From positions 1 to 64,000 of the forward strand of contig DAORKI010000005.1 in the NCBI GenBank assembly GCA_035439485.1: a stretch of DNA of 64,000 nt. The letters run 5' to 3'. The notes under the pieces were generated by a model. It ran no database searches. It had not been told where the DNA came from and saw only the letters and a list, made by a program, of their open reading frames with translations. Source of the stretch: CAIKXD01 sp035439485. Its GTDB lineage: Bacteria > Bacteroidota > Bacteroidia > UBA4408. Shown here one piece after another: positions 9,693-18,210 of the stretch. The position numbers and the translations under genes were made by a program. The stretch's first letter is position 1. Each line of letters begins with the position of its first letter.

Positions 9693-11441
9693 ATGCAATA
9701 TAAAATCTCTTTCAACCAGCCAAACAGACATTATATCGATATTGAATGTAATATCGAAAACATTGCTCTTCCTCATGTAGAAATTCAATTACCATCATGG
9801 CGCCCTGGAAGATATGAGTTAGGAAATTTTGCAAAGAATATTCAAAAATTTGAAGTATTCAACTCAAAAAATGAAGCATTATCTTTTAAGAAAATCACAA
9901 AAGACAAATGGCACATTAATACGAATGGCGACAGTGTAGTAAAAATAGTTTACACCTATTATGCAGCTGAATTAAATGCAGGTAGTACCTGGCTTGATGA
10001 AAATCAACTTTATGTAAATCCCATCAATTGCTTGCTCTATTTTGAGCAAAAAATAGATGAGCCTTGTAGATTGGAAATTATCGTCCCTAGCAACTACAAA
10101 ATAGCAGGGGCACTCAATGTTTTAGAAACAATTTCAAAAGAAAATAATAAAATTATTAAGGCTATTGCTAATGATTATCATTGCCTTGTGGATACTCCTT
10201 TTATTTGTAGCGATAGTCTTCAGCATAATTTGTTTGTTTTAGATGGAGTAGAGTTTAATATTTGGTTTCAAGGCGAATGTAAACCAGATTGGGCAAAAGT
10301 TATTGGTGATTTCTTCATTTTTATAAATGAACAATTTGTGCTATTTAAATCATTTCCAACTGAGCGATATCATTTTATTATTCAAGTTTTACCTTATCAA
10401 TTTTATCATGGCGTGGAACATGCCGATTCAACAGTAATTGCTATTGGACCTTCTTATAATTTAATGCGAAAGGAGCTTTATGACGAACTTTTAGGAGTGA
10501 GTTCACATGAATTGTTTCATACATGGAATGTGAAAAATATTCGCCCAAAAGAAATGATGCCCTATAAATACAACACTGAAAATTATGCAACTACCGGGTA
10601 TATTTATGAAGGCATAACCACCTATTATGGCGATTTAATGCTCTATCGTTCAGGTATATTTTCTGATGCCGATTATTTTAGAACTTTAACTCAACAAATT
10701 CAAAAGCACCTCGATAATCATGGACGATTTAATTATAGTGTAGCCCAATCTTCTTTTGATACCTGGCTTGATGGATATGTGCCAGGAGTGCCCAACCGAA
10801 AAGTTTCAATTTATACCGAAGGCTGTTTACTGGCCTTTATGGCAGATGCCTTAATCAGAAAGCAAACAAATAATAAAGCTTCATTAGATGATGTAATGTT
10901 AACTTTATACAATGATTTTGGTAAAAATAAAGTTGGCTATACCGCTCACGATTATCAAACTATTATTGAAAATGTTACAGGGCAAAACTGGAACAATTTC
11001 TTTTTTCAATTAGTGGATGGAGTAAAACCATTTAATGACTTACTAACCGAATGCCTAGATTATTTTGGACTTGAGCTTTCAATTGTAGCATCAAAAAAAC
11101 CTTATGAATCTTTTCTTGGATTCAAAACAACAGAACAAAATAATGAAACCATAGTTCAATCAATTTTCCCCAATTCACTAGCAGAGAATGCTGGTTTGTG
11201 CGTGAAAGATAAAATTATTGGCGTCAATGGTTTTGAAGTAAAAAACAATTTAAACGAATGGTGTAATTATTTTTGGCGAGAGTCTTTTACATTAAATGTG
11301 ATTACCGAAGGAAAAACTCGTCAAATTAATTTAGAGCCAAGTAAAAAAATGTATTATAAAACATATTGGGTAATGAAAAGTGACTCCATATCTGCAGAGC
11401 AGGCCGAAAATTACAATAAATGGATTGGTCGAAAATTTTAA
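9693..11441 (+). CDS. M61 family metallopeptidase with PDZ domain
   Basis: A 582-residue protein of the M61 (glycyl aminopeptidase-like) family. The N-terminal beta domain includes a conserved WRPGRYELGNFAKN motif. The thermolysin-like catalytic domain carries the zinc site HELFHTWNVK (HExxH at residues 272-276), with the third ligand expected in YEGITTYYGD. A C-terminal PDZ domain (about 480-555) contains the carboxylate-loop region and IFPNSLAENAGLCVKDKIIGVNG. No signal peptide is visible, so it is probably cytoplasmic, as are many Bacteroidota M61 proteins. A NUDIX gene follows 9 bases downstream, likely in the same transcript. Peptide substrates are unknown. Confidence 0.92.
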   Translation: MQYKISFNQPNRHYIDIECNIENIALPHVEIQLPSWRPGRYELGNFAKNIQKFEVFNSKNEALSFKKITKDKWHINTNGDSVVKIVYTYYAAELNAGSTWLDENQLYVNPINCLLYFEQKIDEPCRLEIIVPSNYKIAGALNVLETISKENNKIIKAIANDYHCLVDTPFICSDSLQHNLFVLDGVEFNIWFQGECKPDWAKVIGDFFIFINEQFVLFKSFPTERYHFIIQVLPYQFYHGVEHADSTVIAIGPSYNLMRKELYDELLGVSSHELFHTWNVKNIRPKEMMPYKYNTENYATTGYIYEGITTYYGDLMLYRSGIFSDADYFRTLTQQIQKHLDNHGRFNYSVAQSSFDTWLDGYVPGVPNRKVSIYTEGCLLAFMADALIRKQTNNKASLDDVMLTLYNDFGKNKVGYTAHDYQTIIENVTGQNWNNFFFQLVDGVKPFNDLLTECLDYFGLELSIVASKKPYESFLGFKTTEQNNETIVQSIFPNSLAENAGLCVKDKIIGVNGFEVKNNLNEWCNYFWRESFTLNVITEGKTRQINLEPSKKMYYKTYWVMKSDSISAEQAENYNKWIGRKF

Positions 11442-11450
11442 ATTGCTAAA

Positions 11451-11891
11451 ATGTATAATATAAGAGTATATGGTTTGTTAATTGAAAACAATGCCGTATT
11501 GGTGAGTGATGAATATTACAAAGAAATTTACATGACTAAATTTCCTGGAGGAGGACATGAAATAGGAGAGAGCCTCATTGATTGCTTAAAACGCGAATTT
11601 ATAGAAGAGCTAAATTTAGAGATAAATATTTTAAGCCATTTTTATACCACCGATTTTTTTGTTCCTTCATTTTTTAACTCAAATCATCAGCTTATTTCTA
11701 TCTATTATTTAGTTCAAAGAAAAAATACAAATTCAATTGCTATTAGTACTAAAAAATTTGATTTTAAACCTTTGCATGGTGCTCAGAGCCTACGATGGAT
11801 TCAATTGAAGGATATGAACGATGATGATTTTACCTATCCTATTGACAAAAAAGTTGCTATATTGTTGAAAAATTCATTTAATCTTTACTAA
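11451..11891 (+). CDS. NUDIX hydrolase
   Basis: A 146-residue single-domain NUDIX protein that should cleave a nucleoside diphosphate linked to another moiety. The Nudix box starts at GGHEIGE and continues through REFIEEL; all metal-binding glutamates are present, while the final conserved Gly is Asn (EELNL). The length is that of the bare NUDIX fold, with no accessory domain to reveal the substrate. It lies 9 bases after the M61 peptidase, so the two are probably co-transcribed. A house-cleaning role is typical of the family, but the substrate is not predictable here. Confidence 0.9.
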   Translation: MYNIRVYGLLIENNAVLVSDEYYKEIYMTKFPGGGHEIGESLIDCLKREFIEELNLEINILSHFYTTDFFVPSFFNSNHQLISIYYLVQRKNTNSIAISTKKFDFKPLHGAQSLRWIQLKDMNDDDFTYPIDKKVAILLKNSFNLY

Positions 11892-11931
11892 TTGCTTGCA
11901 ATTTTTTAATCTAAAATGCTTTAATTTGCCT
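11892..11931 (+). promoter_or_regulatory. Candidate promoter of the lipoprotein pair
   Basis: TTG at 11896-11898 and GCTTTAATTTG ending at 11928 resemble the Bacteroidota -33 and -7 elements. The -7 has a one-base deviation from TAnnTTTG. The same GCTTTAATTTG string lies just before the M61 gene (about 9664-9674), which supports a promoter role. Confidence 0.4.
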
Positions 11932-11932
11932 T

Positions 11933-12607
11933 ATGAAGTTGTATATTACCCGAATTATCGTTTTTTTAGGAATGCTAGCATTTTTAAATTCCTGCGCTCC
12001 TACGCGTGCAATAATGCCACTTTGCTATAAAGAAAACAGAGTAAGCGCTTCTCTTGGTGGCCCATTAATTCATTACGGAAAAGCCATTACCCCGGTGCCT
12101 TATACCTCTATAACATACTCCAGAGGCTTAACAGATACTACAACACTTTTTGCTTCTTTTCATCCAACTGCTGCCCTGTATGGAAATTTACAAATGGAAG
12201 TTGGTTTTAATAGATATATTATCAATAATGACTCAGCAAAATATGCAGTAACTATTGCTCCTTCATTAAATTACTTGAAAAAGGACTCCATCAATAAACT
12301 ATACCCACAAATTGATGTAAATTTCATAAAAAGAAACCCTTTAAATGAAAATTATTATTATGCAGGTTTATGTAATTGGTTTGAGCCAAATTCAAGAAAA
12401 ATAAATGGTGAAAAGCAAGCTAATCTTTGGTTTCCTAGTCCGCAAGTTGGTTATGTTTGGAATACAAAAAAAGGATTCATGTTTCAAGCTGAATTCAAAT
12501 ATCTGGTTCCATTTAGAAGAAATGACTACGGACCTGTTGAATATTTAAAACCAATCATTCCTTATGGTGGAATGGGTATTTATTTTGGAGCCAGCTATAA
12601 ATTTTAA
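11933..12607 (+). CDS. Hypothetical outer-membrane-type lipoprotein
   Basis: A 224-residue protein with a lipoprotein signal peptide: hydrophobic residues about 8-18, then a lipobox-like LNSC, with the lipidated Cys near residue 21 followed by APTRA. The remainder has short amphipathic beta strands, glycine/aromatic turns and a final aromatic strand (YFGASYKF), resembling a small beta-barrel. I do not recognise a named family. The next gene, also a lipoprotein, starts 4 bases after its stop, so the two are co-transcribed and probably act in the same envelope compartment. The beta-barrel idea is inference from strand pattern only. Confidence 0.8.
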   Translation: MKLYITRIIVFLGMLAFLNSCAPTRAIMPLCYKENRVSASLGGPLIHYGKAITPVPYTSITYSRGLTDTTTLFASFHPTAALYGNLQMEVGFNRYIINNDSAKYAVTIAPSLNYLKKDSINKLYPQIDVNFIKRNPLNENYYYAGLCNWFEPNSRKINGEKQANLWFPSPQVGYVWNTKKGFMFQAEFKYLVPFRRNDYGPVEYLKPIIPYGGMGIYFGASYKF

Positions 12608-12611
12608 TTGA

Positions 12612-13541
12612 ATGAGAAAATTGAATCAAACCATATTAACCATTGTCATTTTACTCGGACTTCTTTCTTGTAAGAAAAATTTAAATGATAATTTATTTAA
12701 CCCTAGTAAAATTACTGAATACAAATTGGATGATTATGGCGGAACAGTTGATTTTAGGCTAAATGAGGATTATTATATTCCTGATTCATCTATCCATGTT
12801 TTTCAATTGAAATCAAAAGCTAAAGATGAAGCAGATTCAACTAAAATTTGGGCTATTTATATCGGAGATTTTAAAAAAGTAGGAAATAAAGAACTTATTG
12901 CCAATGATTCTGTAATTGTTTATTTTCATGGGAATAAAGACCACATGGATTTTTATTGGCAAAGAGCCAAACTACTTGCTCATACTGGTGGAAAATTAAA
13001 TTTTGGTGTGCTTATGATTGATTATAGAGGTTATGGCATGTCTGATGGTAAATCCACCGAAGAAAGTATGTATGCTGATGCTAATGCAGCCATTAATTGG
13101 ATCAAAGAAAAAGGTGTTTTAGCTCAAAGATACGCCATTTATGGGTTCAGCCTTGGATGCGCAGCAGCAACATATGCAACTTATTATACCCCGCCTAGTT
13201 ATAAGCCATTTTGCATTGCTCTAGAAGCCCCTTTTGCCTCTGTGGCTACCTTAATTAATGATGGAGCTGCACTTAATCTTGATCCGTTGTTTTTTACTAC
13301 ATTTAAATGCGATAATAACGATCGAATAAAAAAAATACAACAACCGTTTTATTGGATTCATGGGACTAAAGATAAATTTATTCCTATTGAAACAAACGGT
13401 GAAGTTTTATTTAAAAATTATACCGGAACCATTTCTGAAGCCCAAAGAATTGAAGGTGCCGATCATAGTGATGTTCCTCAAACCATGGGCTTTGCAAAGT
13501 ACAATCAAACTTTGTACTCATTTTTCGGACGTAAAAAGTAA
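12612..13541 (+). CDS. Alpha/beta hydrolase lipoprotein
   Basis: A 309-residue protein with a lipoprotein signal (LLGLLSCKKN; lipid Cys near residue 20) and an alpha/beta-hydrolase fold. The oxyanion region is VIVYFHGN and the nucleophile elbow is GFSLG (catalytic Ser). The Asp is in HGTKDKFIP and the His in GADHSDVP, so the triad is complete. A conserved DYRGYGMSDG loop places it near the BEM46/dienelactone-hydrolase-like esterases. It follows the preceding lipoprotein gene by 4 bases. It is likely an esterase or deacylase on the periplasmic face of a membrane; the substrate is unknown. Confidence 0.88.
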   Translation: MRKLNQTILTIVILLGLLSCKKNLNDNLFNPSKITEYKLDDYGGTVDFRLNEDYYIPDSSIHVFQLKSKAKDEADSTKIWAIYIGDFKKVGNKELIANDSVIVYFHGNKDHMDFYWQRAKLLAHTGGKLNFGVLMIDYRGYGMSDGKSTEESMYADANAAINWIKEKGVLAQRYAIYGFSLGCAAATYATYYTPPSYKPFCIALEAPFASVATLINDGAALNLDPLFFTTFKCDNNDRIKKIQQPFYWIHGTKDKFIPIETNGEVLFKNYTGTISEAQRIEGADHSDVPQTMGFAKYNQTLYSFFGRKK

Positions 13542-13585
13542 GATTTATCTTTGTTAAAGTTACGCTCAACTTCGTTCATCAAAGT

Positions 13586-14425
13586 TTAAGCAATAATTCT
13601 AAGTTCGTGTGTATAAATATTCATTGATCCTTCACGTAAAAATCCTATCACAGTTATACCAAATTTTTCCGCAGTTTCAATTGCCAAACTCGATGGCGCA
13701 CCAACACCGCAAATCACATTAATGCCAACCATAGCAGCCTTCTGAACCAATTCAAAACTAATTCTTCCTGATAATAACAATATGTAATGATGAAGCGGAA
13801 GTTTATTTTCTAAAACAAATTTACCAATAAGTTTATCTAAAGCATTATGACGACCAACATCTTCTCGAACCAAAATAATTTTTCCTTCTTGATCATACAA
13901 TCCGCAAGCATGAATGCCTCCAGTATGCTTAAAATTAATTTGAACATCTTTCATTTGCTGTACCAAATTGAAAATGGTTTCAATAGGTATTTGAAAGTCT
14001 AAATTGCAACTAAACTGTGATTGTTGCATTATAGATTCTATTGATGCTTTACCACATACTCCGCAACTTCCAGTAATATAAAAATTCCTTTCGGCACTAT
14101 TCAAATAAATTGAAGCATCTTGCTTTAATATAACTTTAATTACATTTTCATTATTTTCATGCAAGGCTTTTTTACAGTAGCTTATTTGCTCGATATCTGA
14201 TGAATTTTTAATAATACCTTCTGTAAATAAAAAACCAGCGGCTAATTCAAAATCATTACCAGGAGTGCGCATGGTAACACTAATGTTTTTTTCTATTGGT
14301 ATAGTATTATTAAAATAATTAATTTTAATTTCCATTGGCTCTTCAACAGCCAACAAATCATTAATCACTGAACTACTACCATTCGAAATTTTTCGAATTT
14401 TTTTATGAGTTACTGATAATGCCAT
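13586..14425 (-). CDS. fdhD: Formate dehydrogenase accessory sulfurtransferase FdhD
   Basis: A 279-residue FdhD homologue, which passes sulfur from a cysteine desulfurase to the molybdenum cofactor of formate dehydrogenase-type enzymes. The sulfur-transfer cysteines are in GSCGVCGKAS near residue 120, matching the CxxC position of E. coli FdhD. Other family marks are RTPGNDFELAAGFLFTEGI, the HACGLYD and REDVGRHNALDKLIG motifs and the LLSGRISFELVQKA segment. Length is normal. No formate dehydrogenase or cofactor-synthesis gene lies nearby, so the client enzyme must be outside the window. It converges with the hydrolase gene on the other strand. Confidence 0.95.
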   Translation of the reverse strand: MALSVTHKKIRKISNGSSSVINDLLAVEEPMEIKINYFNNTIPIEKNISVTMRTPGNDFELAAGFLFTEGIIKNSSDIEQISYCKKALHENNENVIKVILKQDASIYLNSAERNFYITGSCGVCGKASIESIMQQSQFSCNLDFQIPIETIFNLVQQMKDVQINFKHTGGIHACGLYDQEGKIILVREDVGRHNALDKLIGKFVLENKLPLHHYILLLSGRISFELVQKAAMVGINVICGVGAPSSLAIETAEKFGITVIGFLREGSMNIYTHELRIIA

Positions 14426-14480
14426 AATAAAGCTGAAATTATAATTAACTTCAACCGTAAATATACACTAAATGAAAATA

Positions 14481-15137
14481 TTAAGCGTTTACCTTTGCAT
14501 GATCTGCTAAAAAAGTAGCTAATCCACTGTCGGTTAAAGGGTGTTTAAGTAATGCTGTGATGACATTTAAAGGGCAAGTAGCAACATCGGCCCCCAATTC
14601 GGCACACTTAATTAAGTGCATGGTATGACGAATAGAAGCTGCTAATACCTGAGTTTCGTAGCCATAATTGTCATAAATCTGCACAATTTGTTGAATTAAA
14701 TCTAATCCATCATATGAAATATCATCTAATCGACCAATAAAGGGAGAAACATAGGTGGCTCCAGCTTTTGCAGCAAGCAAAGCTTGCCCTGCTGTAAAAA
14801 CTAAGGTACAATTCGTTTTAATACCTTGATTAGAAAAATATTTTATGGCCCTAACGCCATCCTTTATCATAGGCACTTTAACAACAATATTTGGATGTAA
14901 TGCAGCTAAATTTGTACCTTCCTTAATTATGCCTTCATAATCAGTGGCAATAACTTCAGCACTTACATCACCATCTACAATGTTACAAATATCAACATAG
15001 TGCTTCAAAATAAGATCAGTTCCTTTTATTCCCTCTTTAGCCATTAAACTTGGATTCGTAGTTACTCCATCCAAGACCCCTAATTCGTTGGCTTCTTTAA
15101 TTTGTGCAAGATTTGCAGTGTCAATAAAAAATTTCAT
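14481..15137 (-). CDS. Transaldolase / fructose-6-phosphate aldolase family
   Basis: A small class I aldolase of the TalC/FSA family, about 218 residues from the ATG at 15137. That start gives MKFFIDTANLAQI, the conserved family N terminus; an upstream ATG at 15173 would add 12 hydrophobic residues and is less likely. The Schiff-base lysine is in VVKVPM, and GVTTNPSLMAKEG forms the phosphate-site strand. The motif YVSPFIGRLDD has Phe where authentic fructose-6-phosphate aldolases carry Tyr, which favours transaldolase activity in the pentose-phosphate pathway. The gene lies just downstream of the SRP RNA on the same strand. Confidence 0.9.
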   Translation of the reverse strand: MKFFIDTANLAQIKEANELGVLDGVTTNPSLMAKEGIKGTDLILKHYVDICNIVDGDVSAEVIATDYEGIIKEGTNLAALHPNIVVKVPMIKDGVRAIKYFSNQGIKTNCTLVFTAGQALLAAKAGATYVSPFIGRLDDISYDGLDLIQQIVQIYDNYGYETQVLAASIRHTMHLIKCAELGADVATCPLNVITALLKHPLTDSGLATFLADHAKVNA

Positions 15138-15180
15138 CTGAAAAAATATGATAGTTATTAAAATGATATTCAAAAAAAAT

Positions 15181-15276
15181 GGGTAAGCTACTTATATCGC
15201 ACCGCTCAACCGCTTACCCTTGCTTCCTTCCGAATCTGGGGGAGTTCTGCAGGAGCTGGTCGTATAAGACTTACCC
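15181..15276 (-). ncRNA. ffs: Bacterial small signal recognition particle RNA
   Basis: Read on the minus strand, the segment has the conserved SRP RNA apical domain: a central stretch with AGGAAGCAAGGGTAAGCG and the opposing CAGCTCCTGCAGAAC arm. The ends 15181-15187 and 15270-15276 are perfectly complementary and close the long hairpin. The length of about 96 bases fits the 4.5S-type SRP RNA. A promoter with both Bacteroidota elements ends 5 bases before its 5' end. The RNA partners with the Ffh protein in membrane targeting. Identification rests on conserved sequence and closing stem. Confidence 0.95.
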
Positions 15277-15280
15277 GCTG

Positions 15281-15310
15281 CAAATATACTAAAACTATTG
15301 TTTTTACAAA
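15281..15310 (-). promoter_or_regulatory. Promoter of the SRP RNA
   Basis: On the minus strand: TTTG (15307-15310), an 18-base spacer, then TATATTTG (15281-15288), matching the Bacteroidota -33 and -7 consensus elements. The distance to the RNA 5' end at about 15276 is as expected for a start site. Confidence 0.7.
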
Positions 15311-15334
15311 CCAATAATTATTTTTATAAAAAAA

Positions 15335-15901
15335 TTAATTTAAACGCTTCCATACTAAACTATTTATTTTTTCAAATAATTCATTTGGTTCATAGGTGCG
15401 CCAACTAAGTTCATTAAATTGCCCTCCAAGCAAAATATAATAATCAATATTACTGCGCTGGAATTCAGTTAAAACATGCTTCCTAAAATTAATAAAAGCC
15501 ACCCAACCATCTTCTATATCTTCATTCCATTCTTCATAATAACTCTCATCCGAATAATGATAGTTTAAGATATTTTCACCTATTAAAATGTATTTATTAA
15601 TTCCTTCTGAAATCATTAAATCAATAATTTCTCGCTTTAATGTCATGATATCATTGTTAATACAATCATTCCATTCACCAATCAATTCAATTATGGCATA
15701 ATTTAAATCGTAATTTACAAACAATATTTTGATAAACATAGTTTCAGATCCAATATCATCCCATTGCGGATGTATTAGATAATTATATATTTGTTTATCA
15801 TATTCAAACTCACTGTAAATTCTTTCATAAAATGGTGAACGAGCATCTTCAGAAGCTATGTAAAGATGTCGCCAATTGTAAAATGGTTCTAAATCTTGCA
15901 T
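15335..15901 (-). CDS. Hypothetical protein next to murQ
   Basis: A protein of about 188 residues from the ATG at 15901 (MQDLEPFYNW). A longer frame opens at 15931 but would overlap the murQ end, so I prefer the shorter start, which leaves 7 bases after the murQ stop. The sequence is rich in aromatic and acidic residues, with no signal peptide, no transmembrane segment and no motif that I recognise. The block FIKILFVNYDLNYAII followed by a stretch rich in Ile and Asp suggests an alternating alpha/beta fold. It is very likely translated with murQ. I do not assign a function. Confidence 0.75.
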   Translation of the reverse strand: MQDLEPFYNWRHLYIASEDARSPFYERIYSEFEYDKQIYNYLIHPQWDDIGSETMFIKILFVNYDLNYAIIELIGEWNDCINNDIMTLKREIIDLMISEGINKYILIGENILNYHYSDESYYEEWNEDIEDGWVAFINFRKHVLTEFQRSNIDYYILLGGQFNELSWRTYEPNELFEKINSLVWKRLN

Positions 15902-15908
15902 AAAAATT

Positions 15909-16718
15909 TTACGACTTTTGAAATTCTTCAATAGCCTTTCTTACACTTCCGTACTTATCTAAAAGACTATTTGCAATTTCATAACTAACATTAATTTCAT
16001 CCATAATCATTTTTACTCCTCGGTCAACCAATTTATTATTGCTTAGTTGCATATCAACCATTTTGTTTCCTTTCACTCGCCCAGTTTTAATTAAACTTGC
16101 TGTTGAAATCATATTTAAAACTAATTTTTGTGCAGTGCCACTCTTCATTCTTGTACTACCAGTAACAAATTCGGGTCCAACAACAACAGTGATAGGAAGG
16201 TCAACATTTTTGGCTAATTCGCTATCTTCATTACAAACAATGCATGCAGTTTTAATGCCCATGGCCTTGCATTTTTTGACTGCTCCAATAACATATGGTG
16301 TTGAACCTGAAGCGGCAATACCTATTACCAAATCTTTATTGTTTATATTAAATGATTGCAAATCCTTCCATCCCTGCTCTAAATCGTCTTCAGCAAATTC
16401 TACCGCTTTCCTGATTGCTGTATCACCACCTGCAATTATTCCATTAACTAAACCATGTGGAACACCAAAAGTAGGTGGACATTCAGAGGCATCTACAATT
16501 CCTAACCTTCCGCTTGTGCCTGCACCTATATAAAATAATCGCCCTCCTGTGTTAAAAGCATGTATAACAGCATCAACTACTTGTTCAATTTGTGCAATTG
16601 AATTTGAAACTGCTTTAGGTACCGAATTATCTTCAATGTTTATATTTGAAAGTATTTCATGAATACTCATGAATTCCAAATCATGATAATTTGATGAACT
16701 TTCTGTTGTTTTTTTCAT
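15909..16718 (-). CDS. murQ: N-acetylmuramic acid 6-phosphate etherase
   Basis: A 269-residue SIS-domain enzyme that removes D-lactate from MurNAc-6-phosphate to give GlcNAc-6-phosphate, a step of cell-wall recycling in the cytoplasm. Family motifs include FYIGAGTSGRLGIVDASECP with the catalytic Glu, FGVPHGLVNGIIAGG, GIAASGSTPYVIGA and the end-domain GPEFVTGSTRMKSGTAQKL. It is slightly shorter than E. coli MurQ (about 298) but complete. It starts 3 bases after the SCO1-like gene stop and is followed closely by a hypothetical gene, so the three are probably co-transcribed. No MurNAc kinase or PTS is nearby. Confidence 0.96.
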   Translation of the reverse strand: MKKTTESSSNYHDLEFMSIHEILSNINIEDNSVPKAVSNSIAQIEQVVDAVIHAFNTGGRLFYIGAGTSGRLGIVDASECPPTFGVPHGLVNGIIAGGDTAIRKAVEFAEDDLEQGWKDLQSFNINNKDLVIGIAASGSTPYVIGAVKKCKAMGIKTACIVCNEDSELAKNVDLPITVVVGPEFVTGSTRMKSGTAQKLVLNMISTASLIKTGRVKGNKMVDMQLSNNKLVDRGVKMIMDEINVSYEIANSLLDKYGSVRKAIEEFQKS

Positions 16719-16721
16719 AGA

Positions 16722-17393
16722 TTAATTTGATTTAGAAATGTATTCTTTTTTCAACAGTTTTATATCATTAATTAATTGGTCAATTTCTTTTGGATTAGTG
16801 CCATCATAATAACCTCTAATGTGTCTATCCTTATCAATAAGGGCAAAGTTTTGGGTATGAATAAAATCATCCTCCCCACCATCTCCTTCGCTTGCATCAA
16901 GTAAATAACTTTCTCTAGCTAAATCATATAATTCTTTTTTATTACCTGTAACTAAATACCATTGCCCATAACGTGCATGATGTGCTGTTGCATAATCATT
17001 TAATACATTTACCGAATCATATTCTGGATTAACTGTATGTGATATGAACTTTATTTCAGAATCATCCTTAAAAACATCGGCAAGTCTCTCCATCTGAACA
17101 CTCATAATAGGACAAATACTTTGGCAAGTGCAAAAGAAATAATCTGCGACATAAATTTTATTTTTGAAGCTTTCTTGTGTTACCACATTCCCTTTTTGAT
17201 CAATAAAACTAAAGTTTGCAATACTTTTATAAATGGTATCAACTCCATTACCTGACAAGCTCGGCTTAGTTTCATGATGGCCATAATAAGGCAAGTATCT
17301 TAATGGTTTGTCTTTAGTTTTGGCAACAAAACCTATATAAATAGCCAAGGCTGCACCAATAATAATTAGAGTACTAAAAATTACATTTCTCAT
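16722..17393 (-). CDS. SCO1/SenC family copper-binding thioredoxin-like protein
   Basis: A 223-residue membrane-anchored protein with an N-terminal hydrophobic anchor (about 3-24) and a thioredoxin-like domain outside the cytoplasm. The copper-binding CxxxC is CQSICP near residues 88-92, and the distal ligand His is in DDFIHTQNFALID. The strand YVADYFFC and the TVNPEYDSVNVL segment also match the family. Sco proteins deliver copper to, or reduce, the CuA site of cytochrome c oxidase. No oxidase gene is in the window. It heads a minus-strand transcript with murQ. Confidence 0.93.
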   Translation of the reverse strand: MRNVIFSTLIIIGAALAIYIGFVAKTKDKPLRYLPYYGHHETKPSLSGNGVDTIYKSIANFSFIDQKGNVVTQESFKNKIYVADYFFCTCQSICPIMSVQMERLADVFKDDSEIKFISHTVNPEYDSVNVLNDYATAHHARYGQWYLVTGNKKELYDLARESYLLDASEGDGGEDDFIHTQNFALIDKDRHIRGYYDGTNPKEIDQLINDIKLLKKEYISKSN

Positions 17394-17413
17394 AAATCAT
17401 TTTCATTTTTCTG

Positions 17414-17421
17414 CAAAGTTA
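17414..17421 (-). promoter_or_regulatory. Candidate -7 element of the SCO1-like gene
   Basis: On the minus strand this reads TAACTTTG, matching TAnnTTTG, 21 bases before the start codon. No clear -33 element is seen. Confidence 0.45.
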
Positions 17422-17517
17422 CAATTGAGAAACAATACATAAGTTTAAATTAAATCAAATGTTTTAACAAAATGAAAGCATCGTTAATTTTGTTAATTAA
17501 CATTTAAAATAAAAATG

Positions 17518-17532
17518 TGGCACGATATATGA
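17518..17532 (+). promoter_or_regulatory. Sigma-54-like promoter, imperfect
   Basis: TGGCACGATATATGA: the -24 half TGGCACG is perfect, and the -12 half has GA where GC is expected, at exactly the 10-base GG-to-GC spacing. It lies 70 bases before the first DUF1573 start codon. The same TGGCACGAT string precedes the second DUF1573 gene, which is the main reason to report it. Confidence 0.45.
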
Positions 17533-17602
17533 AAAACCCAGCATCGAATGCATTCAAATCAAAAAATAATTTTAACAAATCTAAATTTAAAAATTCAAAA
17601 AT

Positions 17603-18022
17603 ATGAAAAAGTTAATGCTCTCATTTACCATGTTGATGGTCACAATCATGTTTGCTTTTGGGCAAGACAATACCGTCACAAATTTAAATCCCAATGCACC
17701 CGAAATTTCATTTGAATCAGATGTGATTGATTATGGAACTATAGAATACAGTGCCGATGGAAACCGCCAATTCAAATTTAAAAATACAGGGAAAGAACCC
17801 TTAATAATTACTAATTGTCAACCAGGTTGTGGTTGTACATTGCCAAATTGGCCCAAAGAACCAATAATGCCGGGTGCTACTGCAGTTATTGATGTAAAAT
17901 ATGCTACCGATAGAGTGGGGTCATTTGATAAAACCATAACTGTAACATCAAATGCAAAAACAGCGTCTAAAATAATACGTATCAAAGGTGTTGTAAAACC
18001 CAATCCAGCATCGCAAAATTAA
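17603..18022 (+). CDS. DUF1573 domain secreted protein, copy 1
   Basis: A 139-residue exported protein: signal peptide (about 1-20, ending AFGQ) followed by one DUF1573 domain of the ASPM-SPD-2-hydin-like beta-sandwich class. The conserved core is IDYGTIEYSADGNRQFKFKN, then the CGCT motif and a repeating KYATDRVGSFDKTITVTSN strand block. The function of the domain is not established. It is nearly the same protein as copy 3 (18780-19223), so the pair arose by duplication. A sigma-54-like site lies upstream. A 15-bp inverted repeat after the stop separates it from copy 2, so it is probably its own transcript. Confidence 0.9.
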   Translation: MKKLMLSFTMLMVTIMFAFGQDNTVTNLNPNAPEISFESDVIDYGTIEYSADGNRQFKFKNTGKEPLIITNCQPGCGCTLPNWPKEPIMPGATAVIDVKYATDRVGSFDKTITVTSNAKTASKIIRIKGVVKPNPASQN

Positions 18023-18056
18023 TTGATAAAGTAATTGTTGTATTTAATTTTGTGTG

Positions 18057-18105
18057 AAGTAAAACTGGATTAATTTATATTTAAGGTATAAATCCAGTTT
18101 TACTT
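18057..18105. terminator. Long inverted repeat after DUF1573 copy 1
   Basis: A perfect 15-bp inverted repeat (18057-18071 with 18091-18105) with a 19-base loop. It lies 35 bases after a stop codon, where a terminator is expected. There is no strict T tract, so it may instead stabilise the mRNA 3' end. Confidence 0.6.
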
Positions 18106-18210
18106 TGATAAATTAAATAGCTTTGGCCTCAAATTAATTTTTTGGGTTCAAGAACCATTTTTATTTCTATATCATGTCGACCAAAAATTTTATCTTTAAC
18201 CAACTAATTA

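Noticed and set aside
13546..13553. TATCTTTG promoter-like element
   Set aside because: It lies between two convergent genes and drives nothing on the plus strand.
16039..16533. 164-codon plus-strand open frame inside murQ
   Set aside because: Antisense to a well-conserved enzyme; composition is that of a shadow frame.
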